Origin: Oceanicella sp. SM1341
GTDB lineage: Bacteria; Pseudomonadota; Alphaproteobacteria; Rhodobacterales; Rhodobacteraceae
Direction of reading: 5' to 3'
Length of the DNA: 64,000 bases
Assembly (NCBI RefSeq): GCF_003448965.1
Contig: NZ_QRGC01000016.1
Span: 1-64,000 of the forward strand
The notes under the pieces: generated by a model
Seen by the model: the letters and a program-made list of their open reading frames with translations, nothing else
The model's database searches: none
Told to the model about the DNA's origin: nothing
Shown here: positions 26,372-36,894 of the stretch, piece after piece
Position numbering within the stretch: position 1 is the stretch's first letter
How the letters are laid out: each line of letters opens with the position of its first letter
Made by a program: the position numbers and the translations under genes

Positions 26372-27265
26372 ATGTCTGATATTGCTGCCGAAGCCGGCTG
26401 GCCGCGCGCCACGCTGGATGTCGATTACAATGCCCGCGCCTCTGTCGCGCTGCCCGAATTCGAAGCCGCCACCGCCGCCTACCGCGCGCTCTCCGAGCCG
26501 GCGCGGGCGCTGCCGGGAGCCCTGCTCGACCTCGTCTACGACACCGCCAGCGGCCAGACGCTGGACCTCTTCGGCGCCGCCCCGACCGGCGCCGCGCCCC
26601 GACCGGTGTTCGTGTTCATCCATGGCGGGTACTGGCGCATGCTCTCGAAGGAGGATTCCGCCTTCATGGCGCCGATGCTCGCCCGCCACGGCATCGCCAC
26701 CGCCGCGGTCGACTACCGGCTCGCCCCGGGGGTGAGCCTGGCCGAGATCGTGCGCGAAGTGCGCGCGGCCGTCGCCTGGCTCTGGCGTGAGGCCGACACC
26801 CTGGGCATCGACCGCAACCGCATCTACGTGGGCGGCAGTTCGGCCGGCGGGCATCTCACCGGCTGCGTGATGGCCTCGGGCTGGCAGGAGGCGTTCGGCC
26901 TGCCCGACGCGCCGCTGGCCGGCGCCCTGCCGGTGAGCGGGCTGTTCCACCTCGGGCCCATCGCGGCGAGCTTCGTGCAGGAGTGGATCTCGCTCGATGC
27001 CGAGGGCGTGGCCGCCCTCTCGCCGCTGGAGCATGTCTCCCCCGCTTCGGGCTGCCCCGCGGTGGTGGCCTGGGCGGCGGGCGAGCCGGCGGGCTTCTCG
27101 CGCCAGTCGCGCGCCTATGGCGCGGCCTGGCAGGCCGCCGGCCATCCGACCACGCTGATGGAAGTGCCCGGCCGGCACCATTTCGACGTGATCCTGGAGC
27201 TCGCGGACGAGGCGAGCCCGCTGGGCCGCGCCCTGCTCGGGCTCATCGGCGCTCAGCCCTCCTGA
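26372..27265 (+). CDS. Alpha/beta hydrolase, kynurenine formamidase-like
   Basis: A 297-residue alpha/beta hydrolase. HGGYW at residues 84-88 is the oxyanion motif typical of the arylformamidase (AFMID/BNA7) group, the nucleophile is Ser157 in GGSSAGG, and HHFDV near residue 270 holds the catalytic histidine. It could remove a formyl group from N-formylkynurenine or a similar aromatic formamide. A 3-hydroxyanthranilate dioxygenase lies about 4 kb downstream. The ATG at 26372 follows GGAAGG. Its end overlaps the LysR gene by 13 nt in convergent orientation. Confidence 0.8.
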   Translation: MSDIAAEAGWPRATLDVDYNARASVALPEFEAATAAYRALSEPARALPGALLDLVYDTASGQTLDLFGAAPTGAAPRPVFVFIHGGYWRMLSKEDSAFMAPMLARHGIATAAVDYRLAPGVSLAEIVREVRAAVAWLWREADTLGIDRNRIYVGGSSAGGHLTGCVMASGWQEAFGLPDAPLAGALPVSGLFHLGPIAASFVQEWISLDAEGVAALSPLEHVSPASGCPAVVAWAAGEPAGFSRQSRAYGAAWQAAGHPTTLMEVPGRHHFDVILELADEASPLGRALLGLIGAQPS

Positions 27266-28200
27266 GGGCGGCGCCCCGTTGCATGCGCGGGGCCGCGGCC
27301 GGGAAACTGCCGCTGCACCGTGCGCCGCAGCACGCCGGCAAAGGCCGCCACCGCCGGCGACGGGCTGCGCCCGGTGGGGTGGATCAGCGTCACGTCGCGG
27401 TCGATCGCCGGGCCGGTCATCGGGCGGCTCACCACCATGCCGTCGCGCAGGGCGGCGAGCGCGTAGGTGGGCAGCACCGCCACGCCCAGCCGCGCCTCCA
27501 CCAGCGAGAGGGCGGTGGTGATCTGCGACACCTCGAAGGCCGGGCGCAGCGCCACGCGCGCGCTCTCGAAGCCGATCTCCACCAGCAGGCGGATGCCGCT
27601 TTCGCGGGTGAGGGTGATCACCGGCAGCCCGTCGAGCGCCGTCCAGGGCACCGGCCCCGTGCCCTGGGCCAGGGCCGTGCCGGCGGCGGCGAACACCATC
27701 AGGCTGTCGCGCATCAGCGCGACGCGCTCCACCCCCTGGCCCGAGGGCGGGAAGGTGCCCAGTCCGCAATCGGCCTGGCCCGAGCGCACCCGCTCCACGA
27801 TCTGGTCGGTTCCGAGGTCGGCGAGCTCCACCGTAACCCCCGGGTGCAGCTCGCGAAATTCCGCCATTGCGCGCGGCAGCACGGCGGAGGCGAGCAGCGG
27901 CGGGGCGGCGATGCGCACCCTGCCCCGGCGCCGGGCCGCGAGGTCGCGCATGTCGCGCACAGCCTGGTCGAGGTCCTCGACCACCTTGCCGGCGGTGCCG
28001 CGAAACTCGGCCCCCGCCTCGGTCAGCTCCACCCGCCGGGTGGTGCGGTCGAAGAGCCGCATGTCGAGCGCGCCCTCCAGCTCCTTCACCGCCTGCGAGA
28101 GCGCGGGCTGGGCGATGTTCATCTGCCGCGCCGCGGCCGAGAAACTGCCCGCCTCCGCCACGGCGAGGAAACAGTGCAGCTGCCTGAGGGTGAAGCTCAT
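27253..28200 (-). CDS. LysR family transcriptional regulator
   Basis: A 315-residue LysR regulator. The helix-turn-helix is at the N-terminus (LRQLHCFLAVAEAGSFSAAA; NIAQPALSQAVKELE) and the substrate-binding domain follows. The ATG at 28200 begins the conserved start MSFTLRQLHCF; 13 earlier codons in frame overlap the operator and are rejected. It is divergent from the molybdenum hydroxylase gene and probably controls that operon. Confidence 0.88.
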   Translation of the reverse strand: MSFTLRQLHCFLAVAEAGSFSAAARQMNIAQPALSQAVKELEGALDMRLFDRTTRRVELTEAGAEFRGTAGKVVEDLDQAVRDMRDLAARRRGRVRIAAPPLLASAVLPRAMAEFRELHPGVTVELADLGTDQIVERVRSGQADCGLGTFPPSGQGVERVALMRDSLMVFAAAGTALAQGTGPVPWTALDGLPVITLTRESGIRLLVEIGFESARVALRPAFEVSQITTALSLVEARLGVAVLPTYALAALRDGMVVSRPMTGPAIDRDVTLIHPTGRSPSPAVAAFAGVLRRTVQRQFPGRGPAHATGRRPQEG

Positions 28201-28221
28201 CGCGGGGGCTCCGGAACATCC

Positions 28222-28240
28222 ATTGATTCTGCCGATCAAT
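28222..28240. promoter_or_regulatory. LysR-type operator between LysR and molybdenum hydroxylase genes
   Basis: Exact inverted repeat ATTGAT-N7-ATCAAT (28222-28227 and 28235-28240), which also satisfies the T-N11-A LysR box. A TATA-like TTATATAGA at 28262-28270 could be the -10 of the downstream gene, whose -35 would then be weak and dependent on activation. Confidence 0.6.
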
Positions 28241-28277
28241 TAATACGAATAACCGAGATTGTTATATAGATCACGGA

Positions 28278-30599
28278 ATGCTCTCCTTTTCGCAAGCGGC
28301 AGGGGCCCTGCCGCGCAACGGGGAGCCCGCCTTGAACGCAAGCGACGAGATGGCCCGCAAGGGCGGAACCTGGATCGGCCAGCGCCTGCTGCGCCGCGAG
28401 GATCCGCGCCTGCTCACCGGCGGCGGGCGCTATGTCGACGACCATGCGCCCGAGGGCTGCCTGCATCTCGAATTCGTCCGCGCCGAGGAGGCGCATGCCC
28501 GGATCCTCGCCATCGACACTGCGGAGGCCGCCGCCGCCGAGGGCGTGGTGGCGGTGTTCACCGCGGCCGACCTCGGCCTCGCGGGCGTCTCGGCGGTGAA
28601 CCTGCTGGTGGACGACGTGACCCCCGTGCCGCTGCAGGTGCTGGCGGAGGGGGAGGTGCGCGCGCTCGGCCAGCCGCTCGCCGCCGTGGTGGCGCGCAGC
28701 CGCAACGCCGCGCGCGACGCGGCTGAGCTGGTGTCTGTCGAACTCGAGGCGCTGCCGATCCCACAGGGCGAGGACCGCCCCGTGGTGATGCGCGCCGCCT
28801 GGGCCGCGGGCGAGGTGGACGCCGCCTTCGCGGAGGCCGCCGTCACCGTCTCGGTCACCTGCCGGCACGCGCTGGTGGCCCCCTTCCCGATGGAGCCGCG
28901 CGCGGCGCTGGCCGATGGCCGCGGCGACACGCTCACCGCCTGGTTCTCCACCCAGACCCCGCACCGCGCCCGCGAGGACCTCGCCCGCATCCTCGGCCGG
29001 CCGCTCGAGAGCATCCGCGTGATCGCGCCGGACGTGGGCGGCGCCTTCGGCGGCAAGGCCTCGATCTACCCCGAGGACGTGATGGTGGCCTGGGCCGCCG
29101 CCCGCCTGCGCGCCCCGGTGAAATGGTGCGCCACGCGCTCGGAAGACCTGCTCTCGGCCACGCAGGGCCGCGGCGCGGTGAACCGGGCCGAGCTGGCGGT
29201 GAGCGCCGACGGCATCCTTACCGGGCTGCGCGCCCGGCTCGACTACCCGCAGGGCGCCTGGATGCCCTATTCCGCCGTGGTGCCGGCGCGCAACGCGGGC
29301 CGCATCCTGCCCGGGCCCTACCTGCTGGAGACGGTCGACATCGCCGCGCGCGGCCTGCAGGACCACCGCGCCGCCGTGGGCATCTACCGCGGCGCCGGGC
29401 GGCCGGAGGCGGCGATGCTCATGGAGCGGCTGATGGACGAGGCGGCCCGCGCCCTCGCCCTCGACCCGCTGGAGCTGCGCCGGCGCAACATCATCCCCAC
29501 GGACCGTTTCCCCCACCGCAGCGCCACCGGCGAGACGCTCGATTCCGCCGATCTTCCCGGCCTGCTCGACACGCTGGAGCGCGAGACCGGCTACGCGGAG
29601 CTCAAGGCAGGCGTGGCCGCGCGCCGGGCGGCGGGCGAGGCCGTGGGCCTCGGCCTGTCGCTCTACGTCGAGCCCTGCGGCCAGGGCTGGGAAAGCGCCA
29701 CGCTCGCGCTGATGCCCGACGGCAGCTTCACCGCCACCACCGGCTCCTCCGCCCAGGGCCAGGGGCGGGAGACGGCGATCTCGCAGATCGTGGCCGAAAC
29801 CCTCGGGGTGGACGCGGGCCGGGTGGCGGTGCTGCACGGCGACACGCAGACCACCCCCACCGGCACCGGCGCGCTCGCCAGCCGCTCCACGGCCATCGGC
29901 GGCTCGGCGATGCTGCGCGCGGCACAGGCGCTCGGGGCGCAGGTGCGCGCGGCGGCGGCTCGCACGCTCGGCGTGCCGGAGGCCACGGTTTCGCTGGGGC
30001 CCGACGGGGTCTCCGCCCCGGGCACGCGGCTGGGCTGGGAGGCCTTCGCCGCCGCCCTGCCCGGTCTGCCCGGCGGCGCCGCGCTGCATGTCTCCGAGAC
30101 GTACACCGCCGCCGGCGAGGCCTGGAGCTCCGGCGCCTGCCTCGCCGTGGTGCGCATCGATACCGACACCGGCGTGCCCACGGTGGAGCGCCTCGCCTGG
30201 GTGGATGACGCGGGCGTGGTGCTGAACCCCATGCTGGTGCAGGGCCAGCTCGAGGGCGGCATGGCCCAGGGTCTCGGCGAGGCGCTGATGGAGGGGCTCG
30301 CCTATGACGGCGAGGGCCAGCTCCTCACCGGCTCGCTGATGGATTACGCCCTGCCGCGCGCGGCCGACGTGCCGCCCGTGGCGCTCTTCAAGCAGGAAAC
30401 TCCCGCGCCCAACCCCATCGGGGCCAAGGGCGTGGGCGAGGCGGGCTGCATCGGCATTCCCGCCGCCATCTTCAACGCCGTGCGCGACGCGCTCGGCCCG
30501 GATCGGGGGCGCGATCTGCAGATGCCGCTCACCCCGGAACGCCTGTGGCGCGCCCTCTCGGAGGAGCCCGCGCCGGAACCCCCCACGAGGCAGCGATGA
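28278..30599 (+). CDS. Molybdenum hydroxylase large subunit (form II CoxL-like)
   Basis: A 773-residue xanthine-oxidase-family large subunit that binds the molybdopterin cofactor. It opens with REDPRLLTGGGRYVDD and has the form II motif YRGAGRPE (about residues 370-377) rather than the CO-dehydrogenase motif with Cys. The active-site glutamate is in GAKGVGEAGC near residue 721. Such enzymes add oxygen from water to aromatic N-heterocycles or aldehydes. No FAD (CoxM) or iron-sulfur (CoxS) subunit gene is nearby, which is unusual. The ATG at 28278 has a weak ribosome site; TTG at 28332 after GGGGAG, and ATG at 28350, are alternatives. It overlaps the next gene by ATGA. Confidence 0.88.
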   Translation: MLSFSQAAGALPRNGEPALNASDEMARKGGTWIGQRLLRREDPRLLTGGGRYVDDHAPEGCLHLEFVRAEEAHARILAIDTAEAAAAEGVVAVFTAADLGLAGVSAVNLLVDDVTPVPLQVLAEGEVRALGQPLAAVVARSRNAARDAAELVSVELEALPIPQGEDRPVVMRAAWAAGEVDAAFAEAAVTVSVTCRHALVAPFPMEPRAALADGRGDTLTAWFSTQTPHRAREDLARILGRPLESIRVIAPDVGGAFGGKASIYPEDVMVAWAAARLRAPVKWCATRSEDLLSATQGRGAVNRAELAVSADGILTGLRARLDYPQGAWMPYSAVVPARNAGRILPGPYLLETVDIAARGLQDHRAAVGIYRGAGRPEAAMLMERLMDEAARALALDPLELRRRNIIPTDRFPHRSATGETLDSADLPGLLDTLERETGYAELKAGVAARRAAGEAVGLGLSLYVEPCGQGWESATLALMPDGSFTATTGSSAQGQGRETAISQIVAETLGVDAGRVAVLHGDTQTTPTGTGALASRSTAIGGSAMLRAAQALGAQVRAAAARTLGVPEATVSLGPDGVSAPGTRLGWEAFAAALPGLPGGAALHVSETYTAAGEAWSSGACLAVVRIDTDTGVPTVERLAWVDDAGVVLNPMLVQGQLEGGMAQGLGEALMEGLAYDGEGQLLTGSLMDYALPRAADVPPVALFKQETPAPNPIGAKGVGEAGCIGIPAAIFNAVRDALGPDRGRDLQMPLTPERLWRALSEEPAPEPPTRQR

Positions 30600-31564
30600 A
30601 ATACGCGAAGAAAGACGCGAAGGCCCATGCCTTTGCCACGATGAAGGGCGTCTGGGCCGCCGCACTCACCCCGTTCGTGCCCGGCAGCCTCGCGCTCGAC
30701 GAGGACGGCTTCCGCGCCAACATCCGCCACTGGGTGGACGACCTCGGCATCGACGGGCTGTTCATCTGCGGCAAGCAGGGCGAGTTCTTCTCCATGTCGG
30801 TGGAGGAGCGCAAGCGCAGCTTCGAGCTTGCGGTGGAGGCCTGCGGCGACCGGGGCCAGACTATCATGTCGGTCTCCGACCAGAACATGGACGTGGTGAT
30901 CGACCTCGCCCGCCACGCCCAGGACGTGGGGGCGGATTACGTGGTGATCCACGCCCCGGTGCTGCATTTCCTCAAGGCGCAGGACGAGACGCTGCTGCGC
31001 TACTACGAGACCATCGCGAGCAAGATCGACATCGGCATCGCGCTGTGGAGCCACCCGGACTCGGGCTACCTGATGAGCCCCGAGCTGTGCAACCGGCTGG
31101 CGGACATCGAGAATGTCGTCGCGATCAAGTATTCCGTGCCGCGGCCGATGTATGCCGAGCTCACCCGCCTCGCCTCGGACCGCATTCTGGTGAGCACCGC
31201 CTCGGAGGAGGAGTGGCTCGACAACATCCTCGAGCTGAACTGGCAGCTCTACCTGTGCTCCTCGCCGCCCTACCTGATCCAGACCGCCGCCGACCGCCGC
31301 ATGCGCGACTATACCGACGCGGCCTTCGCCGGTGACGCGGCGCGCGCCCGCGCCCTGCGCGACAGTCTCGACCCCGTGCGCGCCGCCCTGCGTGACACCC
31401 GGCCGCTGGAGAAGCCGCAGGCGCATCAGAAATACTGGCAGGAACTGCTGGGTCAGGTCGGCGGCGCGGTGCGCGTGCCCATGCTGGAGCTGACCGAGGC
31501 CGAGAAATCCGCCACCCGTGCCGCCTTCGAGGCCTGCGGGCTGAAACTGCCCGTAACCGCCTGA
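30596..31564 (+). CDS. Dihydrodipicolinate synthase-family lyase/aldolase
   Basis: A 322-residue DapA/NAL-type TIM-barrel protein. The Schiff-base lysine is Lys178 in VVAIKYS. The usual catalytic tyrosine (YNxP) is replaced by Trp151 in LWSHPDSG, and the GTTGE loop is GKQGEF, so it is neither DapA nor N-acetylneuraminate lyase. The family includes hydratase-aldolases of aromatic breakdown that release pyruvate, which would fit this operon. The ATG at 30596 overlaps the molybdenum hydroxylase stop. Confidence 0.8.
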   Translation: MKYAKKDAKAHAFATMKGVWAAALTPFVPGSLALDEDGFRANIRHWVDDLGIDGLFICGKQGEFFSMSVEERKRSFELAVEACGDRGQTIMSVSDQNMDVVIDLARHAQDVGADYVVIHAPVLHFLKAQDETLLRYYETIASKIDIGIALWSHPDSGYLMSPELCNRLADIENVVAIKYSVPRPMYAELTRLASDRILVSTASEEEWLDNILELNWQLYLCSSPPYLIQTAADRRMRDYTDAAFAGDAARARALRDSLDPVRAALRDTRPLEKPQAHQKYWQELLGQVGGAVRVPMLELTEAEKSATRAAFEACGLKLPVTA

Positions 31565-32170
<606 letters not shown>

Positions 32171-32247
32171 CCGCCCGCAACTGACTGAACCAGAATGAAA
32201 AACCGGCCGCCCGAAAGAGGCGCGCCACCCCGACAAGGAGAGCCAAG

Positions 32248-33417
32248 ATGAAGACCAGCCTGCGAGCCGCCCTGATGCTGACCGCGCTTGGCGCGGCCCT
32301 GCCCGCCTTCGCCGCCGACCCGGTGAAGATCGGCATGATCACCACCCTCTCCGGCCCGGCCGGCTACCTCGGCGCGGACATCCGCGACGGGTTCGCGCTC
32401 GCGATGAAGGACGGCACGCTGGGCGGCGTGCCGGTGGAGCTGATGGTCGAGGACGACGCGCTGAAGCCCGGCCAGGGCCGGCAGATCGCCGAGCGCTTCA
32501 TGACCAACGAGGACGTGAAGCTGTTCACCGGCATCGTGTTTTCCAACGTGGCCGGCGCCACCGTGCCCGACATCGTCGACAACGGCGGCTTCTACGTGAG
32601 CGCCAATGCCGCGCCGTCGAACATGGCCGGCGAGGAGTGCCACGAGAACTACTTCGCCATTGCCTGGCAGAACGACAGCCTGCACGAATCCGGCGGGCTG
32701 GTGGCCAACGAGCTGGGCTACGAGAATGCCTTCATCCTCGCGCCCAACTACCAGGCCGGCAAGGACGCGCTCACCGGCTTCAAGCGCACCTTCAAGGGCG
32801 AGATCGCGGGCGAGATCTACACCCGCCTCGACCAGACCGACTTCGCCGCCGAGATGGCGCAGATCCGCGCCGCCAACCCGGCGATGGTCTACCAGTTCCA
32901 CCCCGGCGGCCTCGGCATCGCCTTCATGCGCCAGTACCAGCAGGCGGGCCTGCTCGGCACCATCCCGATGGTGGTCTCCGAGCCCTCGCTCGACGCGGTG
33001 ATCCTGAAGGCGGTGGGTGACGCGGCCCTCGGCATCAACGTGGGCTCGCACTGGAACGCGGATTTCGACAACGAGGCGAACAAGACCTTCGTCGCCGCCT
33101 GGGAGCAGGCCTACGGCGCCGACCGGCCCATCACCACCTATGCCGAGCAGGGCTACGAGGTGGGGCTGCTCTATGCCTCCGCGCTGGAGGCCACGGGCGG
33201 TGACATCGCCGACGAGGACGCCTTCCGCGAGGCGCTGCGGGCGGCCGATTTCGCCTCGCCGCGCGGCAACTTCTCCTTCGGGCCGAACCAGCACCCGGTG
33301 GAGGACTGGTTCGCCCTCGAGGTGGTCGCGGGCCCGGACGGCACGCCGATGCTCCAGACCAAGTCGAAGGTGGTGGAGAATTACGGCGACTTCTACTCCG
33401 AAGACTGCCAGATGTGA
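32248..33417 (+). CDS. ABC transporter substrate-binding protein, Liv/aromatic type
   Basis: A 389-residue periplasmic binding protein (peripla_BP_6 family) with a Sec signal peptide (cleavage near AFA-AD, residues 22-23). The start VKIGMITTLSGPAGYLGADI is typical. Members bind branched-chain amino acids but also benzoate, hydroxybenzoate and related aromatics. AAGGAG precedes the ATG. Its place after a ring-cleaving dioxygenase suggests an aromatic carboxylate ligand. Confidence 0.9.
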   Translation: MKTSLRAALMLTALGAALPAFAADPVKIGMITTLSGPAGYLGADIRDGFALAMKDGTLGGVPVELMVEDDALKPGQGRQIAERFMTNEDVKLFTGIVFSNVAGATVPDIVDNGGFYVSANAAPSNMAGEECHENYFAIAWQNDSLHESGGLVANELGYENAFILAPNYQAGKDALTGFKRTFKGEIAGEIYTRLDQTDFAAEMAQIRAANPAMVYQFHPGGLGIAFMRQYQQAGLLGTIPMVVSEPSLDAVILKAVGDAALGINVGSHWNADFDNEANKTFVAAWEQAYGADRPITTYAEQGYEVGLLYASALEATGGDIADEDAFREALRAADFASPRGNFSFGPNQHPVEDWFALEVVAGPDGTPMLQTKSKVVENYGDFYSEDCQM

Positions 33418-33420
33418 TCC

Positions 33421-33472
33421 GGCGCGGCCTTCCGCGCCGCGCCAGGGGGGTCGGGCCGCGCGCCCGGCCCCC
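33421..33472 (+). terminator. Two consecutive stem-loops after the Liv-type binding-protein gene
   Basis: First hairpin GGCGCGG/CCGCGCC (33421-33427 and 33432-33438). Second hairpin has an 11-bp stem with one G-U pair (33446-33456 and 33462-33472, 5-nt loop). They lie between the binding-protein gene and livH and have no T-run. Confidence 0.6.
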
Positions 33473-33508
33473 GCACCCGTTTCCTCGCCTCTCCGGGAGC
33501 CCCTGCCC

Positions 33509-34423
33509 ATGACCCTCCTGCTCGAGCAATTGCTCAACGGCCTGCAGTTCGGCGTGATGCTGTTCCTGCTCGCCGCCGGGCTCACGCTGATCTTCGGCAT
33601 CATGGGGGTGATCAACCTCGCCCATGGCTCGCTCTACATGGTGGGCGCCTATGCCGGCACCTGGGTGGCGGCGCAGACCGGCTCGTTCTGGCTCGGCATT
33701 CCCGCAGCCCTCGGCGCCGCCGCGCTCACCGGTGTCGCGATCGAGGCGCTGGTGGTGCGCCGCCTCTACGCGCGTGACCACCTCGACCAGGTGCTCGCCA
33801 CCTTCGCCATCCTGCTGATGGCAAACCAGCTCGTCACCCTGATCTTCGGCCGACAGCCGCTCTACACCGCCATGCCCGAGGCGCTCTCGGGCTCGGTGGA
33901 GCTCTTGCCGGGGCTGTTCTACCCGCCCTACCGGCTGGCGATCATCGCCGTGGGCCTGCTCGTGGCGCTGGGGCTCTGGGCGCTGATCAACCGCACGCGC
34001 ATCGGCATGCTGGTGCGCGCCGGCTCGACCAACCGCGAGATGGTGCGCGCGCTCGGCGTCGACATCCGGCTGCTCTACACGGTGGTGTTCGGGCTGGGGG
34101 CACTGCTCGCGGGCCTCGCGGGGTTCATTTCCGGCCCGGTGATGGCGGTGCAGGTGGGCATGGGTGAGCAGATCCTGCTCTCGACCTTCGTGGTGGTGGT
34201 GATCGGCGGCGTGGGCTCGATCCGCGGCGCCTTCGTGGCGAGCCTCGCGCTCGGTGTCATCGACACCTGCCTGCGCGCCTACCTGCCCGGCCTGCTGCGC
34301 CAGGTGATGGCGGGCCCGGAGGCCGACGCGCTCGGCATCGGCATCTCCTCCATGGGCATCTACCTGCTCATGGCCATCGTCCTTCTCGTGAAGCCCAAGG
34401 GACTTTTCGCCGGCAATGGCTGA
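33509..34423 (+). CDS. livH: Branched-chain-type ABC transporter permease LivH
   Basis: A 304-residue permease with about eight helices and the LivH start LLNGLQFGVMLFLLAAGLTL followed by FGIMGVINLAHG. It forms the membrane channel with LivM. The ATG at 33509 begins the conserved region; the upstream frame is a shadow of the binding-protein gene. It overlaps livM by 8 nt. Confidence 0.92.
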   Translation: MTLLLEQLLNGLQFGVMLFLLAAGLTLIFGIMGVINLAHGSLYMVGAYAGTWVAAQTGSFWLGIPAALGAAALTGVAIEALVVRRLYARDHLDQVLATFAILLMANQLVTLIFGRQPLYTAMPEALSGSVELLPGLFYPPYRLAIIAVGLLVALGLWALINRTRIGMLVRAGSTNREMVRALGVDIRLLYTVVFGLGALLAGLAGFISGPVMAVQVGMGEQILLSTFVVVVIGGVGSIRGAFVASLALGVIDTCLRAYLPGLLRQVMAGPEADALGIGISSMGIYLLMAIVLLVKPKGLFAGNG

Positions 34424-35441
34424 CATCGACCTCACCCACGGCGCGCAGGCGCCCGGCCGCGCGCCGCTGCTCCGGGCCCTCGCGGCCCTGGTGGTGCTGG
34501 CGGCCCTGCCCACGCTGGCCTCGGCCCTCGGCTACCCGGCGCTCACCTCGCTGGTCACCCGCATCCTGATCTACGGCATCGCGGCGGCGAGCCTGAACTT
34601 CATCCTCGGCTACGGCGGGCTGGTGAGCTTCGGCCACGCCGCCTTCTTCGGCATCGGCGGCTACGTGGTGGGCATCCTCTACCAGAACTACTCCGACGAG
34701 ACGCTGTTCCTCGGCCTCGTCCCCGGCAGCAACCAGATGCTGATCACCCTGCCCGCCGCGGTGCTGGTGGCGGGGGCCTTCGCTGCGGTGATCGGCGCGC
34801 TGTCGCTGCGCACCGGGGGCGTGCAGTTCATCATGATCACGCTGGCCTTCGCGCAGATGTTGTTCTTCCTCTTCGTCTCGCTCAAGGCCTACGGCGGCGA
34901 TGACGGGCTGATCATCCGCCGCACCAACGAGCTGCCGGGCCTGAACATGCGCGACAAGGAGGTGGTCTACTATGTCTGCCTCGGCATCGCGGCGCTGTTC
35001 TTCGCCGGTCTCGCGCGGCTCATCCGCTCGCCCTTCGGCAACGTGCTCAACGGGCTGCGGCAGAACGAGCGGCGCATGGTGGCGCTCGGCGTCGCCCCCT
35101 ACCGCTACCGGCTGGTGGCCTTCGTGCTCTCGGGGATGGGGGCGGGGCTCGCGGGCGCGCTGATGGCCAATTTCCTGCGCTTCGTGAGCCCGGACATGAT
35201 GCACTGGACCAAGTCGGGCGAGCTGCTGATCATGGTGATCCTCGGCGGCGTGGGCACGCTCTTCGGGCCCCTGATCGGGGCTGCGGCCTATCTCGTGCTC
35301 GAGACGCTGCTCGCCTCCTGGACCGAGTACTGGCAGCTCGGCCTCGGGCTGGTGCTGCTCTTCGTGGTGATGCGGGCGCGCGGCGGGGTGCGCGCGCTGA
35401 TCGTGGCGCTCGGCGCCCTGTTGCCCGGGAGGCAGAAATGA
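34416..35441 (+). CDS. livM: Branched-chain-type ABC transporter permease LivM
   Basis: A 341-residue permease with the LivM core ILGYGGLVSFGHAAFFGIGGY and the EAA-like ATPase contact region ALGVAPYRYRLVAFVLSG. It pairs with LivH. It overlaps livH by 8 nt and livG by ATGA. Confidence 0.92.
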   Translation: MADIDLTHGAQAPGRAPLLRALAALVVLAALPTLASALGYPALTSLVTRILIYGIAAASLNFILGYGGLVSFGHAAFFGIGGYVVGILYQNYSDETLFLGLVPGSNQMLITLPAAVLVAGAFAAVIGALSLRTGGVQFIMITLAFAQMLFFLFVSLKAYGGDDGLIIRRTNELPGLNMRDKEVVYYVCLGIAALFFAGLARLIRSPFGNVLNGLRQNERRMVALGVAPYRYRLVAFVLSGMGAGLAGALMANFLRFVSPDMMHWTKSGELLIMVILGGVGTLFGPLIGAAAYLVLETLLASWTEYWQLGLGLVLLFVVMRARGGVRALIVALGALLPGRQK

Positions 35442-36192
35442 CCGCTCCGCTCCTGCAGGTGACCGGCCTGGTGAAACGCTTCGGCGGCCTCACCGCCACC
35501 GACCACGTGACGCTCGACGTCGTGCCCGGCGAGATCCACGCCCTGATCGGCCCGAACGGCGCCGGCAAGTCGACCCTCATCAACCAGCTCTGCGGCGAGC
35601 TTGCGCCCGACGAGGGAAGCATCGCCATCGACGGGGCGGAGGTCACCGCCCTCTCCGCCCCCGAGCGCGCCCGCATGGGCCTCGCGCGCACCTTCCAGGT
35701 CACCTGCCTGCTCGACGAGGAGACGGTGCTGTGGAACGTCGCCATGGCGCTCGACGTGGGCCGCGGCCACTCCTTCCGCTTCTGGCGCGACATCCGCCGC
35801 GACGAGAGCCTCACCGCCGAGGCGCGCCGCGCGCTCGCCGGCACCGGGCTGGAGGGGCGCGCGGGGGTCACGGTCTCCGAGCTCAGCCACGGCGAGCGCA
35901 AGCAGCTCGAGCTGGTCACCGCCCTCGCCCAGCAGCCCCGGCTGCTGCTGCTCGACGAGCCGATGGCGGGGCTGGGCCACGTGGAAAGCCAGGCGATGAT
36001 CGGCATGCTGGCCGGGCTGAAGAGCCGCTGCGGCATGCTGCTGGTCGAGCATGACATGGACGCGGTCTTCGCCCTTGCCGACCGGGTGTCGGTGCTGGTC
36101 TACGGCCGGATCATCGCGACCGACCTGCCGGGCGCGATCCGCGAGAACCCGGCGGTGCGCGAGGCCTATCTCGGCGAGGGGGAGGAAGCCTG

Positions 36193-36193
<1 letters not shown>
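35438..36193 (+). CDS. livG: Branched-chain-type ABC transporter ATPase LivG
   Basis: A 251-residue ATPase with Walker A GPNGAGKST, signature LSHGERKQ and Walker B LLLLDEPMAGL. The HG in place of GG in the signature is normal for LivG. Starts by ATGA overlap with livM and shares one base with livF. Confidence 0.92.

Positions 36194-36880
<687 letters not shown>

Positions 36881-36894
<14 letters not shown>

Noticed and set aside
28278-30599. Carbon monoxide dehydrogenase large subunit
   Set aside because: The active-site loop is YRGAGR (form II) instead of the cysteine-bearing form I motif, and no coxM or coxS gene is adjacent.
30596-31564. Lysine-biosynthesis DapA
   Set aside because: The catalytic tyrosine is replaced by tryptophan and the setting is catabolic.
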